From an uncultured Mycoplasmatota bacterium (lineage in GTDB: Bacteria; Bacillota_I; Bacilli_A; RF39; UBA660): 44,697 nt of DNA. A program made the translations under genes and the position numbers. The stretch's first letter is position 1; each line of letters starts with the position of its first letter. This document shows, in pieces, positions 1 through 10,481 of the stretch. The stretch spans positions 1-44,697 of the forward strand of contig CANPIH010000003.1 in NCBI GenBank assembly GCA_947574085.1, given 5' to 3'. The notes under the pieces are model-generated. The model was not told where the DNA came from, did no database searches, and was given only the letters and a program-made list of their open reading frames with translations.

Positions 1-7
1 AATTAAT

Positions 8-34
8 AGAAAACCCATAGAAAAAATCTATGGG
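8..34 (-). terminator. Hairpin AAACCCATAG/CTATGGGTTT downstream of the minus-strand glycosyltransferase operon
   Basis: Perfect 10-bp inverted repeat (aaacccatag-aaaaaat-ctatgggttt) beyond the stop of the minus-strand gene; modest T-rich tail on the minus strand. Confidence 0.5.
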
Positions 35-78
35 TTTGTCTACATTCTGAAAAACAAAAATTATTGAGTTTTTGTTTT

Positions 79-1251
79 TTAATTTAATATTTTTGTAAAA
101 GTGTTCTCTATTATATCTTTTTGCTTTAAAGGTAGATATAATTTATTTGTAGTTTCAAAAGCAGCATTTCCAATATTTTTCCTTAAAGTTTCGTCAAAAT
201 ATAGTTTTTCAATAGCATTAAACCATTGTCCTTCTTCACAAAATATTCCGTTTTTATTATCCTCTATGAAAGATGTATATAAATCCGTTTTTGTTATACA
301 AGAAGGAACTTTTACTATGCCAGCTTCAAAAAATTTTAATTCGGATTTTGCTTGGTTAAAAGAATTATTTACCAATGGAATAATATTAACATCAACACTT
401 CCTATTTCGTATTGTAATTGTGGATAAGGAACTAATTCTTTAAAAATAACTCTACCTTGTTTTAAATAATCATTTAGTTTTCCTTCTAATGGCATAAATC
501 CAACAATTTTTAAATAAATATTTTCATATTTGTCTAGTAATTGAATAAGTTCATTTTCCACAGTATGAAAATCATGTTTATGAGAATATGAACCACTAAA
601 ATATCCAATTATAAACTTAGATTTATCTAAAGTTCTCTTTTTAAGAATTTCTTTAGACTCCGTAATTTGTTCATTATTTAGAAAATTAGGAATAACAAAA
701 GTAGGTTTATGAAAATCATTTGTTAAATTATTTTTTAAAAATTCTGTTGTTGTAATATAGAAATCACATTTTTTAGCTACCAATTCATATTGTGATGCGA
801 TAGAAAGATATAAAGGTATTGTTTCTTTCGTAAATCCTACCCCTATATGATTGATATAGTATGGAACATGATCAATTTTATATAGCAAGTCATCCATATC
901 ATATACAATAGGCTTGTTTTTTATTTTAGCTATATAAATTAAATTTTCTACTTCTATTGTCCAATTTGTTCTTTGAAAAACAATAATATTTATTTTATCT
1001 ATGTGTTGTATAATTTTTGGAATTTCACTACATAAAAAGTAAGAAATTTCAAAATCTTTACTAGTTTCTAATGCTTCTTTAAAGTTATAACAACGATATC
1101 TAAAAGTGGAATTATCAAACTCATTTTTTATATATATAATTTTTTTCTTTTTATTTTTTTCTACTAAAATTTTAAATCTTTCAGCGTAAGATAATACTTG
1201 TAAAGGCATTTGGAATTCTTTTTTACATTCAATTTTATACATCTTGATCAT
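79..1251 (-). CDS. Glycosyltransferase, GT-B (group 1/GT4-like)
   Basis: 390-aa ORF; C-terminal GT4-like motifs (IIGYFSGSYSHKHDF, VDVNIIPLVNNSFNQAKSELKFFEAGIVKVP). Confidence 0.75.
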   Translation of the reverse strand: MIKMYKIECKKEFQMPLQVLSYAERFKILVEKNKKKKIIYIKNEFDNSTFRYRCYNFKEALETSKDFEISYFLCSEIPKIIQHIDKINIIVFQRTNWTIEVENLIYIAKIKNKPIVYDMDDLLYKIDHVPYYINHIGVGFTKETIPLYLSIASQYELVAKKCDFYITTTEFLKNNLTNDFHKPTFVIPNFLNNEQITESKEILKKRTLDKSKFIIGYFSGSYSHKHDFHTVENELIQLLDKYENIYLKIVGFMPLEGKLNDYLKQGRVIFKELVPYPQLQYEIGSVDVNIIPLVNNSFNQAKSELKFFEAGIVKVPSCITKTDLYTSFIEDNKNGIFCEEGQWFNAIEKLYFDETLRKNIGNAAFETTNKLYLPLKQKDIIENTFTKILN

Positions 1252-2713
1252 CCTTTAAAAATTTATTCATATGTTTTATTGAATCTTTAAAGGCATTGTC
1301 CCAAGTTCCAATTGTATTTGCTTCATTATAATTTTTCTTTCTTTGCTCTAAATCTTTTGCTAATTTTGCTCCTTTTTCTAAGGCATCCAACATACTTTCT
1401 TTTTTTAATTCGGCGGTTATGATATTTTTAGAGTAAAAACTTAAATCTTGTTTGTTAGCGTATTGATTGGTAACGCATACCGCACCAGCAGTTGTAGAAT
1501 CTAGTGGAGGATAACTAGGATGCGGGGTATAAATCATGCTATAACATAAATCAATTGTAGATATAAAGCTACAATAATCATTCCAATCCATTATACCTAA
1601 ATCTTTAACTTCAACATCTGCGTCAAATGTAATACTTGGTACATTTTTGTCACCAGCTGTATAAACTATCCATTCTTTTGGATTTAATCTTCCAGTTAAA
1701 AAAGCTTCATTTAGATTTTCTAAACCAAAATAAAAAATATTTCTTTGATGAGAGGGTCTAGCGTAATAAAATAAATTATATTTCTCTTTTTGTGTAAAAC
1801 TTTTGTGACTTGGTTTTAATAAATCTTTTGAAAATACTGGTTCAAAATAAATACCATTTTTTTTAACATTTTCATACCCATTTTTTACTAAATAATCGTA
1901 AAGCAATTTAGAATTTACCAGCGGTATTAATCTTTTATCTGTTAAAGTATTGAAACAACGAAGATGGTAATCTCCATGATCATAAAAGAAAGTTTCTACT
2001 TCTTGCATAATATAAAAAATTTTTCCGGTTATTTCTGGAGTATTTAAAACAGCGTCTGCGTTTACCCACATAGTGCATAAAAAATGATCTTTATTAGATA
2101 TTTCTAAATGTTGATTTAAGTTTGTTGCAAAAAATTCTACATTCTCTGGTTTTTTTAATTTAAATAATTCTAAAAATTGATAAAAAATATTTTCTTCTGG
2201 ATTTTGAGCAATTATTCTTAAATCGTAATGATAAGTATTTACAAAATGGATTGCTAATATTAATGCTGTTGCTTTTCCACCAAAAAAACATCCTTTATCA
2301 AAACCATTAAAAATAATATTTAAGCGATTTTTTTCTCTTAAAATTGGAAAAGTTTTAAGAGGATTGCTTTCATTAAAATGTTTGCTTAATAGGTCAGAAA
2401 CCTTTTTTTTGAATTTTGTTTTTGGACCTACAATTTTTGGATCAAATTGCCCATATTTCATATAATGTAAGATTGGATTCATCTCAATTTTAAATGAATT
2501 ATTTGCACTTAAATAAAGATTATTATCAAATTCTGCACTAGGATTTCTATGTTCTTTCCATCCAAAATAATAATAATGATTGACTGGGATCATACCAGTA
2601 TTTAGTATTTCTGGATAATTAGAAATATAAAAATTCTCATCAAAATATCCACTATTTTTAATTATATTAATATTTTTAATATCATAAATTTTCTTTTTAA
2701 TTCTGTGTATCAT
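1235..2713 (-). CDS. WsaF-like (rhamnosyltransferase family) glycosyltransferase
   Basis: 492-aa ORF; motifs FNGFDKGCFFGGKATALILAIHF, YIMQEVETFFYDHGDYH, LFYYARPSHQRNIFYFGLENL are typical of WsaF-type GTs; 17-bp overlap with the next gene. Confidence 0.7.
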   Translation of the reverse strand: MIHRIKKKIYDIKNINIIKNSGYFDENFYISNYPEILNTGMIPVNHYYYFGWKEHRNPSAEFDNNLYLSANNSFKIEMNPILHYMKYGQFDPKIVGPKTKFKKKVSDLLSKHFNESNPLKTFPILREKNRLNIIFNGFDKGCFFGGKATALILAIHFVNTYHYDLRIIAQNPEENIFYQFLELFKLKKPENVEFFATNLNQHLEISNKDHFLCTMWVNADAVLNTPEITGKIFYIMQEVETFFYDHGDYHLRCFNTLTDKRLIPLVNSKLLYDYLVKNGYENVKKNGIYFEPVFSKDLLKPSHKSFTQKEKYNLFYYARPSHQRNIFYFGLENLNEAFLTGRLNPKEWIVYTAGDKNVPSITFDADVEVKDLGIMDWNDYCSFISTIDLCYSMIYTPHPSYPPLDSTTAGAVCVTNQYANKQDLSFYSKNIITAELKKESMLDALEKGAKLAKDLEQRKKNYNEANTIGTWDNAFKDSIKHMNKFLKDDQDV

Positions 2714-2746
2714 TTTAATTCACTCCACTTCGTATTTTACAAGTTA

Positions 2747-2775
2747 ATTATAGTATAGAAAAAATTATATAGCAA
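2747..2775 (-). promoter_or_regulatory. Sigma-A-like promoter TTGCTA-N17-TATAAT for the WsaF-like/GT operon
   Basis: Minus-strand TTGCTA (2770-2775), 17-bp spacer, TATAAT (2747-2752) upstream of the 2713 start. Confidence 0.6.
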
Positions 2776-2786
2776 GAAATTAAGTA

Positions 2787-3854
2787 CTATTTTTTTAATA
2801 ATATATTTTTAAAACTTCTTAAAGGTTTTGTAATTTTCCAACTCTTACTATTTAGCATTTCTTCCATAACTATACTTAAATCTTTTAATTGTTGTTGTGT
2901 TACCAATAATTGTTGATTTTTTTCCTCTTTCATGTCGCTAAGGTTTTTAATTTTCTTTTTTTGTTTTTCTAAATCTTTTTCATAGTTTTTTATAATTCTT
3001 TCTTGTTCTAAAATTTTTTCTAAAAAAGAATTACGTTCACTAATATTTTTTTCTATTTCATCATAAAAATGAAATTCCTTAAGTTTAATTTCCTTAGTAA
3101 GTTTCTCGTCTTTTGAAATTTCAAATATATATTGTAAAGTACATAATTCGTTGTCTTGATTTAGAATCTTGTAGAGATTTGGGTAAGAGTTAATGTAAGA
3201 AGGAATAACTTTTGTATTGTTAATTTTTACTATTTGTAAATTGGTTTTAAACTGTTCATTAATGTTTTTAATCATATCAATAAAAGAACTTTTTGTAAAA
3301 AAGCGAATGTGTGTATTATCCAAAAGACCCATTTTATTATAATTAAATTTGCGTTCGATTAAGTTTTTACTGATGTCCATATGTGCAATATTTGGAATAC
3401 TAATTAAAATTTTCCCATTTTTATTTAGTTTTTTTGAAAAATTATATAAGATTTGATAGGGTTCTTCTAAATGTTCTAAAATGTCTGCAAAAATTATGTA
3501 GTCGAATTTAAGATTGCTAGAAAAAAATTTTTGATAAATTTGTGAATTATAATTAGAAATGGAAAAGTTGAATATTTCTTTATAAACTTTTTTCATTTTT
3601 GCCATCGCAATGGCTTCTTTATCTATTTCAATTCCATAAATTTCACAATTTTTTTCTGCTTTTAAAAGCTCTCCAATGTAGCCTACTGAACATCCAACAT
3701 CTAAACATCGAGATTTTTCTTTAACCAAATTTGCAAGTAGAGCATGGCTGTCATTTTTATCATGTAAGTTTATTTTTATATTTTTATCATAATATTTGTT
3801 AGCTTTATTTGGAATTCCTAACAAGTTTTTTCTAGCATTTCCTAAATTATTCAT
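2787..3854 (-). CDS. Class I SAM-dependent methyltransferase with C-terminal coiled coil
   Basis: 355 aa; CLDVGCSVGYIGELLKAE motif I, DYIIFADILEHLEEPY, ISIPNIAHM; long Lys/Glu-rich coiled coil at the C-terminus. Confidence 0.75.
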   Translation of the reverse strand: MNNLGNARKNLLGIPNKANKYYDKNIKINLHDKNDSHALLANLVKEKSRCLDVGCSVGYIGELLKAEKNCEIYGIEIDKEAIAMAKMKKVYKEIFNFSISNYNSQIYQKFFSSNLKFDYIIFADILEHLEEPYQILYNFSKKLNKNGKILISIPNIAHMDISKNLIERKFNYNKMGLLDNTHIRFFTKSSFIDMIKNINEQFKTNLQIVKINNTKVIPSYINSYPNLYKILNQDNELCTLQYIFEISKDEKLTKEIKLKEFHFYDEIEKNISERNSFLEKILEQERIIKNYEKDLEKQKKKIKNLSDMKEEKNQQLLVTQQQLKDLSIVMEEMLNSKSWKITKPLRSFKNILLKK

Positions 3855-3927
3855 TTTAATTCTCCTTTATTTGTAATTATAATTTCTATTGTATCAAAAC
3901 TTCTATTTTTATAAAAGGATTTATTAA

Positions 3928-3957
3928 TTGACGAATAACTTAAGAAAATGATACATT
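3928..3957 (+). promoter_or_regulatory. Candidate promoter TTGACG-N18-TACATT for the 3966-6442 genes
   Basis: Close -35 match at 3928-3933 and a -10-like element at 3952-3957, directly upstream of the GTG/ATG start. Confidence 0.45.
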
Positions 3958-3965
3958 ATTAATAG

Positions 3966-4538
3966 GTGTTAAGAATGAAGTTAATAAAGTATGCAATTTA
4001 TATACTGGGATTTTGTTTTTTAATTGGTATATGTTTTCAGGATTTTAATCAAAGGGTTTTATTATCTAGTGCAAATAATTTAAAAACCGTTGATGTAATC
4101 AATGGTACTTTAATAAAGCAAGATTTTATAGTGGAACATAATAATATGGATGGTGTTGGAATTCATACTGCGACTGGTTCCCAATTAAAAATGGATGGCA
4201 TTTTGACTATGCAGTTAAATTTAAACGATAAACTTCTAATTGAAAAAGATGTGGAAATAAAAGATTTTTTTGACAATGTCTATTATTATATAGATATTCC
4301 TTTACAAACTAATTCAAAAGGGAAAAAGTATCAGTTGGTGATAAAAGGAAAACAAATTCCAGAAGAGGCTACTTTAAAACTATATGCAAATAAAGTGAGT
4401 GGAAATGATGTTATTCATATTGGTTATTATTATAAAGAAAAAGATTCTTCTCTAATTCTATATCTTGTTTTATATTTTTGGATGATAATGCTTATTGAGG
4501 TTCTTAATAAAAAGGATACTAAAGGAGTAAAAAAATAA
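3966..4538 (+). CDS. Small membrane-anchored protein with a predicted extracytoplasmic beta-rich domain (TM-domain-TM)
   Basis: 190 aa; N-terminal TM (YAIYILGFCFLIGICF), C-terminal TM (LILYLVLYFWMIMLIEVL); TAATG overlap with the DUF2142 gene. Alternative ATG at 3975. Confidence 0.6.
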   Translation: MLRMKLIKYAIYILGFCFLIGICFQDFNQRVLLSSANNLKTVDVINGTLIKQDFIVEHNNMDGVGIHTATGSQLKMDGILTMQLNLNDKLLIEKDVEIKDFFDNVYYYIDIPLQTNSKGKKYQLVIKGKQIPEEATLKLYANKVSGNDVIHIGYYYKEKDSSLILYLVLYFWMIMLIEVLNKKDTKGVKK

Positions 4539-6442
4539 TGAAAAGTATAAAAAACTTAAAAATGTATCAAAAAGTCTTACTACTTATTTGTTCCACTCTA
4601 ATAATCTCTTTTTTCAATTTTTATTATTATAATTATCAAGCATTGAAATTGCCAAAAGAAAAAATGAGATATAGTTTAGATTTAGAAAGTTTAGAGCAAG
4701 ATCATTTTAAATTCGAAAATAATACTTTAGTGAATAAAATGGAAACTGGCGAAATTAAGTTTAATCTGGATAATCAATATGTGAGATATATCATTGTTAA
4801 TTTTGAAAGTCCAATAAATCAATTTTCTGTATCTTTAGAAGCGGAGTCCACTAACCCTTTTGGAGTTGATAAAAATTATTCTACAACTCAAAAATGCTAT
4901 GGAGAATTAAAAACATGTGGATTTAATATAAACGCAAAAACACAAGAAATAGAAATGAAATTTAATGAAAATATACAAATAAAAAGTATTATTATAGACA
5001 ATAGCTTGTTTTTTAACTGGACAACATTTCTTTTTTGGATTGTATTCATTAATTTAATATTAATTGTATTAATGTTTTGTAATTTCTTTTTACAAAAAAT
5101 TCATTTTCTTGCTTTACTATTAAGTCTTGGTATGGGAAGTCTTTTTCTAGTTGCAACGCATGGTATGACTTCTAATACTTTTGATGGTCAAACGCACTTT
5201 ATTTTTTATAATGCTTTAAATACTGAAAAGACTGAAGCAGATCTACAATACGAACTAGACAATCATCATATTTCAGGTATTGTTGAATTTGGAGACCTAG
5301 ATACAAAAATAGAAAAAAAAGAATACACTCGTTTTATTAATGAACTGGCAAAGCATAAAATAAATAATGCAACCAAAAGTAGAAATTTATTACAATCTCA
5401 GCGAATTGTTTATTTTCCAATTGCTTTCGTTTTAAAAATTGCTTCTGGTATGCCAATTAGTTATTCTACTTGTATTTTACTTGCAAGAATTGCTCAATTG
5501 GTACTTTATTCTGTAATGACAATGTGGATTGTTAAATTTATGCCTAATTATAAACTATTAACCATTTATATTTGCTTATGTCCTCAAATGCTGTTCTTTG
5601 CTACGAATTTCAATTATGATCCAACGGTTGTGTCTTCTCTTCTGTTAGGATTTTCAATATTTGCTAATGAATATTCTAATAAAGAAAAGAAGATAAATAA
5701 AAAAAATATTGGTATAGCTATAGCTACAATAGTATTGGCATCTTTTGCTAAATTTGTGTACATATTGCTTTTATTTCTATTTTGCTTATTGCCAAAAGAA
5801 AAATTTTTTAATAAAAAGCAGAAAAATTTATTTATCTTAGTTATAATTGGAATAATTTTTTCATTAATAATAACAAAAGGATACATAATGTTAACAGCTA
5901 AAGCAGAATCTTCAACTATTTTGGCACTTGGAGAAATATCACCTTTTCAACAAATTCGATCTATTTTTCATCACCCTTTCTCTTTTATTCATTTATTTTA
6001 TAGCGAAGTGATTTTAAAAGGTTTTGCAATGATGTTTTCTCCTGAAACGTTTGGATGCTTGAGTTATTATGGAACGATGACGCTAGAATTAAGCTATTTG
6101 ATTTTTATTCTTATAATATTCTTGGCTTTTGTAACTGAAAAAAATCCAGTAAGCATTAAAAAAAGCAATAAAATAATAATGTTGTGTATATATTTTTTTA
6201 TAATTTGCTTAATTTGGGTAGGAATGTATTTATGCTGGACGCCAGTTGGAGCTAATCAAATTGATGGAGTACAGCCAAGATATTATATCCCACTTCTATT
6301 ACCAATTTTATATAGTTTTTCAACAAAAAACTTTTTTAATCATATTAATGAAAAGTATCTCCTTTCCGTTTTAACTATTTTATATATCTTTGCAAGTTGT
6401 ATATTTATTTTTAAACTCGTTATTTCTATTTATGGATTATAA
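4538..6442 (+). CDS. DUF2142-type polytopic membrane protein (putative GT-C fold)
   Basis: 634 aa, multiple TMs; motifs like CPQMLFFATNFNYDP and the C-terminal VQPRYYIPLLLPIL resemble DUF2142. Confidence 0.7.
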   Translation: MKSIKNLKMYQKVLLLICSTLIISFFNFYYYNYQALKLPKEKMRYSLDLESLEQDHFKFENNTLVNKMETGEIKFNLDNQYVRYIIVNFESPINQFSVSLEAESTNPFGVDKNYSTTQKCYGELKTCGFNINAKTQEIEMKFNENIQIKSIIIDNSLFFNWTTFLFWIVFINLILIVLMFCNFFLQKIHFLALLLSLGMGSLFLVATHGMTSNTFDGQTHFIFYNALNTEKTEADLQYELDNHHISGIVEFGDLDTKIEKKEYTRFINELAKHKINNATKSRNLLQSQRIVYFPIAFVLKIASGMPISYSTCILLARIAQLVLYSVMTMWIVKFMPNYKLLTIYICLCPQMLFFATNFNYDPTVVSSLLLGFSIFANEYSNKEKKINKKNIGIAIATIVLASFAKFVYILLLFLFCLLPKEKFFNKKQKNLFILVIIGIIFSLIITKGYIMLTAKAESSTILALGEISPFQQIRSIFHHPFSFIHLFYSEVILKGFAMMFSPETFGCLSYYGTMTLELSYLIFILIIFLAFVTEKNPVSIKKSNKIIMLCIYFFIICLIWVGMYLCWTPVGANQIDGVQPRYYIPLLLPILYSFSTKNFFNHINEKYLLSVLTILYIFASCIFIFKLVISIYGL

Positions 6443-6496
6443 TTAAAAAATAGTTTTCTAATAATTTTGATTAGTTGTTTATGTATTGCAAAAAAG

Positions 6497-6525
6497 TTTA
6501 CATAAGCACAATTGAATGTTATAAT
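6497..6525 (+). promoter_or_regulatory. Promoter TTTACA-N17-TATAAT
   Basis: TTTACA 6497-6502, 17-bp spacer, TATAAT 6520-6525; upstream of the GT2 gene. Confidence 0.65.
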
Positions 6526-6555
6526 ATTTTATTATAAATTTGTGTAAATGAAGTA

Positions 6556-7302
6556 GTGGTGTTTATGGGTGAAGATAAAGTTTTAATTGTTGTTCCAGCT
6601 TATAATGAGCAAGATAATATATTGAAAGTAATTAAAGAAATTAAAGAGGATTTACCAGATTATTTTAATTTAATGGTAATTAATGATTGCTCTACTGACA
6701 AGACAAAAGAAATATTAGAAAAAAATAAAATTCCACATTTAAATAATATATTTAATATGAAATACGCTATGTCAGTTCAAACGGGAATTAAATATGCAAA
6801 TATTAATAATTATGATTTTGTTATTTTAATGGATGCAGATGGACAACATATTGCAAAAGAAGCTTTAAAATTATATCAACAAATAAAAAAAAGTCATGAG
6901 GATATAATTATAGGTTCTAGATATTTAAAGGACTTTGGTTATCCATGCCCAAAATTAAGAAGATTAGGAACTAAAATATTTGAAATTTTGATAAATTTAT
7001 TATGTCATCAAAAGATTGTAGATCCTTTATCAGGATTTCAATGCATTAATAAAAAAGTTATACAAGAATACGCTAAAAAAAATGGCTATCCAGAATATCC
7101 AGATGCTAATTTAATTATATCAATGCTTTTTAAGGGGTTTAAAATAAAAGAAATTCCAGTAAAAATGAGAATTAGAGAAACGGGTATAAGTATGCATGCC
7201 GGTATTAAAGAACCTTTAAAATATATGATAAATATGATTTATACGATTTTGGTAATAGTTATCCAAAATATTGGAAAAAAGAAAATTAATTATTTAAAAT
7301 AA
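6556..7302 (+). CDS. GT2 glycosyltransferase, DPM-synthase-like (polyprenyl-phosphate glycosyltransferase)
   Basis: VVPAYNEQDNILKVIKEI, MDADGQH, DPLSGFQ; likely start ATG 6565. Confidence 0.8.
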   Translation: MVFMGEDKVLIVVPAYNEQDNILKVIKEIKEDLPDYFNLMVINDCSTDKTKEILEKNKIPHLNNIFNMKYAMSVQTGIKYANINNYDFVILMDADGQHIAKEALKLYQQIKKSHEDIIIGSRYLKDFGYPCPKLRRLGTKIFEILINLLCHQKIVDPLSGFQCINKKVIQEYAKKNGYPEYPDANLIISMLFKGFKIKEIPVKMRIRETGISMHAGIKEPLKYMINMIYTILVIVIQNIGKKKINYLK

Positions 7303-7320
7303 AATGAAAGTTGGAAATGT

Positions 7321-7647
7321 ATGAAAAAGATATATTTTATTGTATTAACGCTATTAATTGGGTTGTATATTATAAACGATGTAAGGAGAAACAGATTTTC
7401 AATTAAAGAAAGCATTTATTGGATATTCGGAGTAGGAATAATGCTTTTTTTAGCTGTTTTTCCACAATGCATCGATGGTATAGCTACTTTTTTAGGCATT
7501 TCCTATCCCCCTTCATTACTTTTTGTGATTTGTATTATTTTTTTAATACTTATCAATTTTCGCAATTCGAAAAAAATTGTTATTTTGCAAGAAGAGGTAA
7601 TCGAGCTTGAACAAAATATTACAATATTAAAGGGAAATAAAAAATGA
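7321..7647 (+). CDS. DUF2304 family small membrane protein
   Basis: 108 aa, three TMs, RRNRFSIKESIYWIFGVGIMLFLAVFPQCIDGIATFLGISYPPSLLF; C-terminal coiled coil; paralogous to 23322-23672. Confidence 0.75.
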   Translation: MKKIYFIVLTLLIGLYIINDVRRNRFSIKESIYWIFGVGIMLFLAVFPQCIDGIATFLGISYPPSLLFVICIIFLILINFRNSKKIVILQEEVIELEQNITILKGNKK

Positions 7648-8450
7648 AAAAAAATTTAAAACATACTTTTGTAATTTTGGCTTATAAAGAAAGTCCTTAT
7701 TTAGAATCCTGTATAAAATCTATATTAAATCAAACCATCAAAACCAACATTATTTTAGCCACTTCCACTTTTAATAATTTTATAAAAAAAATAGCTAAAA
7801 AATATGAATTAGAAGTTCAAATTAATAAAGAGGGTCAGGGAATAGCAGAGGATTTTAATTTTGCTTATGAATGTGCCAAAACAAATCTTGTAACGATAGC
7901 TCATCAAGATGATATTTATGAAAGTGATTACGTTGAAACTATAATTCATTATTATCAAAAATATCAAAATGCCACTATATTGTTTACGAATTATTATGAA
8001 ATAAGAGAAAATCAAAAAATAATTAATAGTCCAAGTAAAAAAGTAAAACAAATTTTACTGATTCCTTTGTACTTCAAAACTATTTGCTTTTTGAAAATGG
8101 TAAAAAGAAACTCGTTAAGATTTGGAAATGCTATTTGTTGTCCTACAGTAACTTTCAGTAAAAAGAATATAACAATCGATAAAATTTTTACTAGTAACTT
8201 TATTAGTAACATGGATTGGCTGGCTTGGGAACGTATTTCAAGACTTAAAGGAAGTTTTATTTATATTAATAAAATTTTAGTAGGTCATAGAATACATGAT
8301 GAAGCTACAACCAGTAAATTAATTCAAGCTGGAAAAAGAACTAGTGAAGATTACGAAATGTTTTTAAGATTCTGGCCTAAATGGATAGCAAAAATTATTA
8401 ATAAATTTTATAAGTTGAATGAAGCAACTTACAAAAAAAGTGAGTTTTAA
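7644..8450 (+). CDS. GT2 family glycosyltransferase
   Basis: FVILAYKESPYLESCIKSILNQT, LVTIAHQDDIYE; ATGA overlap with the upstream gene. Confidence 0.75.
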   Translation: MKKNLKHTFVILAYKESPYLESCIKSILNQTIKTNIILATSTFNNFIKKIAKKYELEVQINKEGQGIAEDFNFAYECAKTNLVTIAHQDDIYESDYVETIIHYYQKYQNATILFTNYYEIRENQKIINSPSKKVKQILLIPLYFKTICFLKMVKRNSLRFGNAICCPTVTFSKKNITIDKIFTSNFISNMDWLAWERISRLKGSFIYINKILVGHRIHDEATTSKLIQAGKRTSEDYEMFLRFWPKWIAKIINKFYKLNEATYKKSEF

Positions 8451-8520
8451 AGTTGCCTTTTTGTAGTTTTTCATTTTTAGTATATGTTTTTAAAAATATA
8501 AATTTAAAGTAGGTGAAATT

Positions 8521-9459
8521 TTGAATAAAATTGTATCTATAATTGTTCCTGTTTATAATGCAGAAAAGTACATTGATCGATGCTTACATAGCATTTTAAA
8601 TCAAAGCTATACAAATATAGAAATTGTCTTAATTAACGATGGTTCTAGCGATAATTCTTTAAAGATAATAAATGAATACGCCAAAAAATATAGCTTTATT
8701 AAAGTATATAGTCATGAAAACAAAGGTGTAGGATTTACTAGGAATTTTGGAATTCTACAAGCAAAAGGGGAATATATTGTTTTTGTTGATAGTGATGATT
8801 ATATTGATGAAAATTATGTGGAAATTTTATTAAATAGTGTTAAAAACTATGATGCTGTATTTAGTGGCTATAAAAGTATAACTGAAAATGGAGAAATTAT
8901 TTCTGTAAATGCTTTAGATCAATCGGAGTGGGCTAAATACAAATACACTGGAATATTAGGAAAAATATATAAAACAAAATATTTAATACAAAACAAAATA
9001 TTTTATCCAAATTATAAAGTAGGAGAAGATCTTTATTTTGCTTTATTGGTAATTAATAAAGGGGCAAAAATTTTAACAATAGATTATTGTGGATACAACT
9101 ATGTGCAAAATAGTAAATCTGTTACCAATTCTTTAATAGAAAAATATGATATGCTTCCTATGTTTCAAGATTTATATGAAAAAATACATCAAGATTTGGA
9201 AAATGATACCAAATTGTTTCATTTTTATATTAAAGCAATGCTTTATTCTATAATTTTACAAAAATCTATTTTAAGTTCTAAAGAAATGAATGAAATGTTT
9301 TTTAATACTATGAAATGGATTAAAAATTGCAAAAGAAAAATTGGGATTTTTAATTATAAATTAGAAAGTTTAAAAATAAGATTTTTTGTTAATTTATTTG
9401 TGTTTGGTTATTGTATAAAAATTAATAAAATATTATTTATTATTTTAAAACATTTATAG
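8521..9459 (+). CDS. GT2 family glycosyltransferase
   Basis: SIIVPVYNAEKYIDRCLHSILNQSYTNIEIVLINDGSSDNS, VDSDDYI. Confidence 0.85.
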   Translation: MNKIVSIIVPVYNAEKYIDRCLHSILNQSYTNIEIVLINDGSSDNSLKIINEYAKKYSFIKVYSHENKGVGFTRNFGILQAKGEYIVFVDSDDYIDENYVEILLNSVKNYDAVFSGYKSITENGEIISVNALDQSEWAKYKYTGILGKIYKTKYLIQNKIFYPNYKVGEDLYFALLVINKGAKILTIDYCGYNYVQNSKSVTNSLIEKYDMLPMFQDLYEKIHQDLENDTKLFHFYIKAMLYSIILQKSILSSKEMNEMFFNTMKWIKNCKRKIGIFNYKLESLKIRFFVNLFVFGYCIKINKILFIILKHL

Positions 9460-9472
9460 AAAGGTTTTTCAT

Positions 9473-10468
9473 ATGGAAAAAAATTTAGTTAGTGTAATTA
9501 TGTCTACAAAAGATACGGAAGAGAATATGCTCAAAGAGGCAATAAATAGCATTTTAAATCAAACTTATAAGAATATTGAATTTATTATTGTTTGTGATGG
9601 AAGCGAAGAAAATTATAATTATATAAAAAAGTTAAAAGACAAAAGAATAAAAATTATTAAAAATGTAAGTACTATTGGTTTGACAAAATCTTTAAATAAA
9701 GGTTTAAAGATTGCTAAGGGTAAATATATAGCACGAATGGATAGTGATGATATTTCTTCAAAAAATCGTCTAAAATGGCAAATAGAATATTTGGAAAAAC
9801 ATTTAAATGTCGATATATGTTCAGTTATTCCTAAAAATTTTGGATATTCACACAATTATTCGATTAATTTATTTCCTTCTTTTGATGGAAATAAAGCTCA
9901 ATTATTTTTATACAGTTGTCTTACACATGCTGCAGTTGTATTTCGTAAAAGTTTTCTTGATCAATTTCAAATTAAATATGATGAGAATTGTTTGCTGGCT
10001 CAAGATTATGAATTGTGGACAAGATGCGCAAAATTAACAAATATGAAAGTAATACAGAAAGTGGGCTATTACATACGTGTACATCATAAAAGAATTACCA
10101 CTACCAAAAAAGAAGAACAAACAAAAGTTGTAACAATGATTTATAAACGAAATTTACAAGAGCTTGGTATGAAGCCGACAGATAAAAATATAAATACAAT
10201 GTTCTTTTTGAGTGGGCGAGAAAATTTGAATGTAAATAGCAAAAATATTCTTGAATTTATTGAGGAAGCCATACTTAAAAATAAGGAAAAAGGTATTTAC
10301 GAATCTAAAAATTTTAGAAGAATTTTATACTTTAATTATGTATTTAGAATGTTTACATTAAAGAAACAATTGGTAAATATTAAATATATTTTTAAGTCTC
10401 ATATTATAAGTTTAACAATAAAATATATAATTACATTTAGCTTATTAAAGATGGGATTTTATAAGTAG
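9473..10468 (+). CDS. GT2 family glycosyltransferase
   Basis: VSVIMSTKDTEENMLKEAINSILNQTYKNIEFIIVCDGS, RMDSDDI. Confidence 0.85.
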   Translation: MEKNLVSVIMSTKDTEENMLKEAINSILNQTYKNIEFIIVCDGSEENYNYIKKLKDKRIKIIKNVSTIGLTKSLNKGLKIAKGKYIARMDSDDISSKNRLKWQIEYLEKHLNVDICSVIPKNFGYSHNYSINLFPSFDGNKAQLFLYSCLTHAAVVFRKSFLDQFQIKYDENCLLAQDYELWTRCAKLTNMKVIQKVGYYIRVHHKRITTTKKEEQTKVVTMIYKRNLQELGMKPTDKNINTMFFLSGRENLNVNSKNILEFIEEAILKNKEKGIYESKNFRRILYFNYVFRMFTLKKQLVNIKYIFKSHIISLTIKYIITFSLLKMGFYK

Positions 10469-10481
10469 GAGATGAAATCGT

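Noticed and set aside
5614-5886. Minus-strand ORF inside the DUF2142 gene (and similar antisense ORFs at 101-427, 7809-8051, 8012-8212, 9619-9855, 10880-11089, 17157-17345, 19344-19532, 21980-22195, 23309-23506)
   Set aside because: All overlap well-supported genes on the other strand; no recognisable domains.
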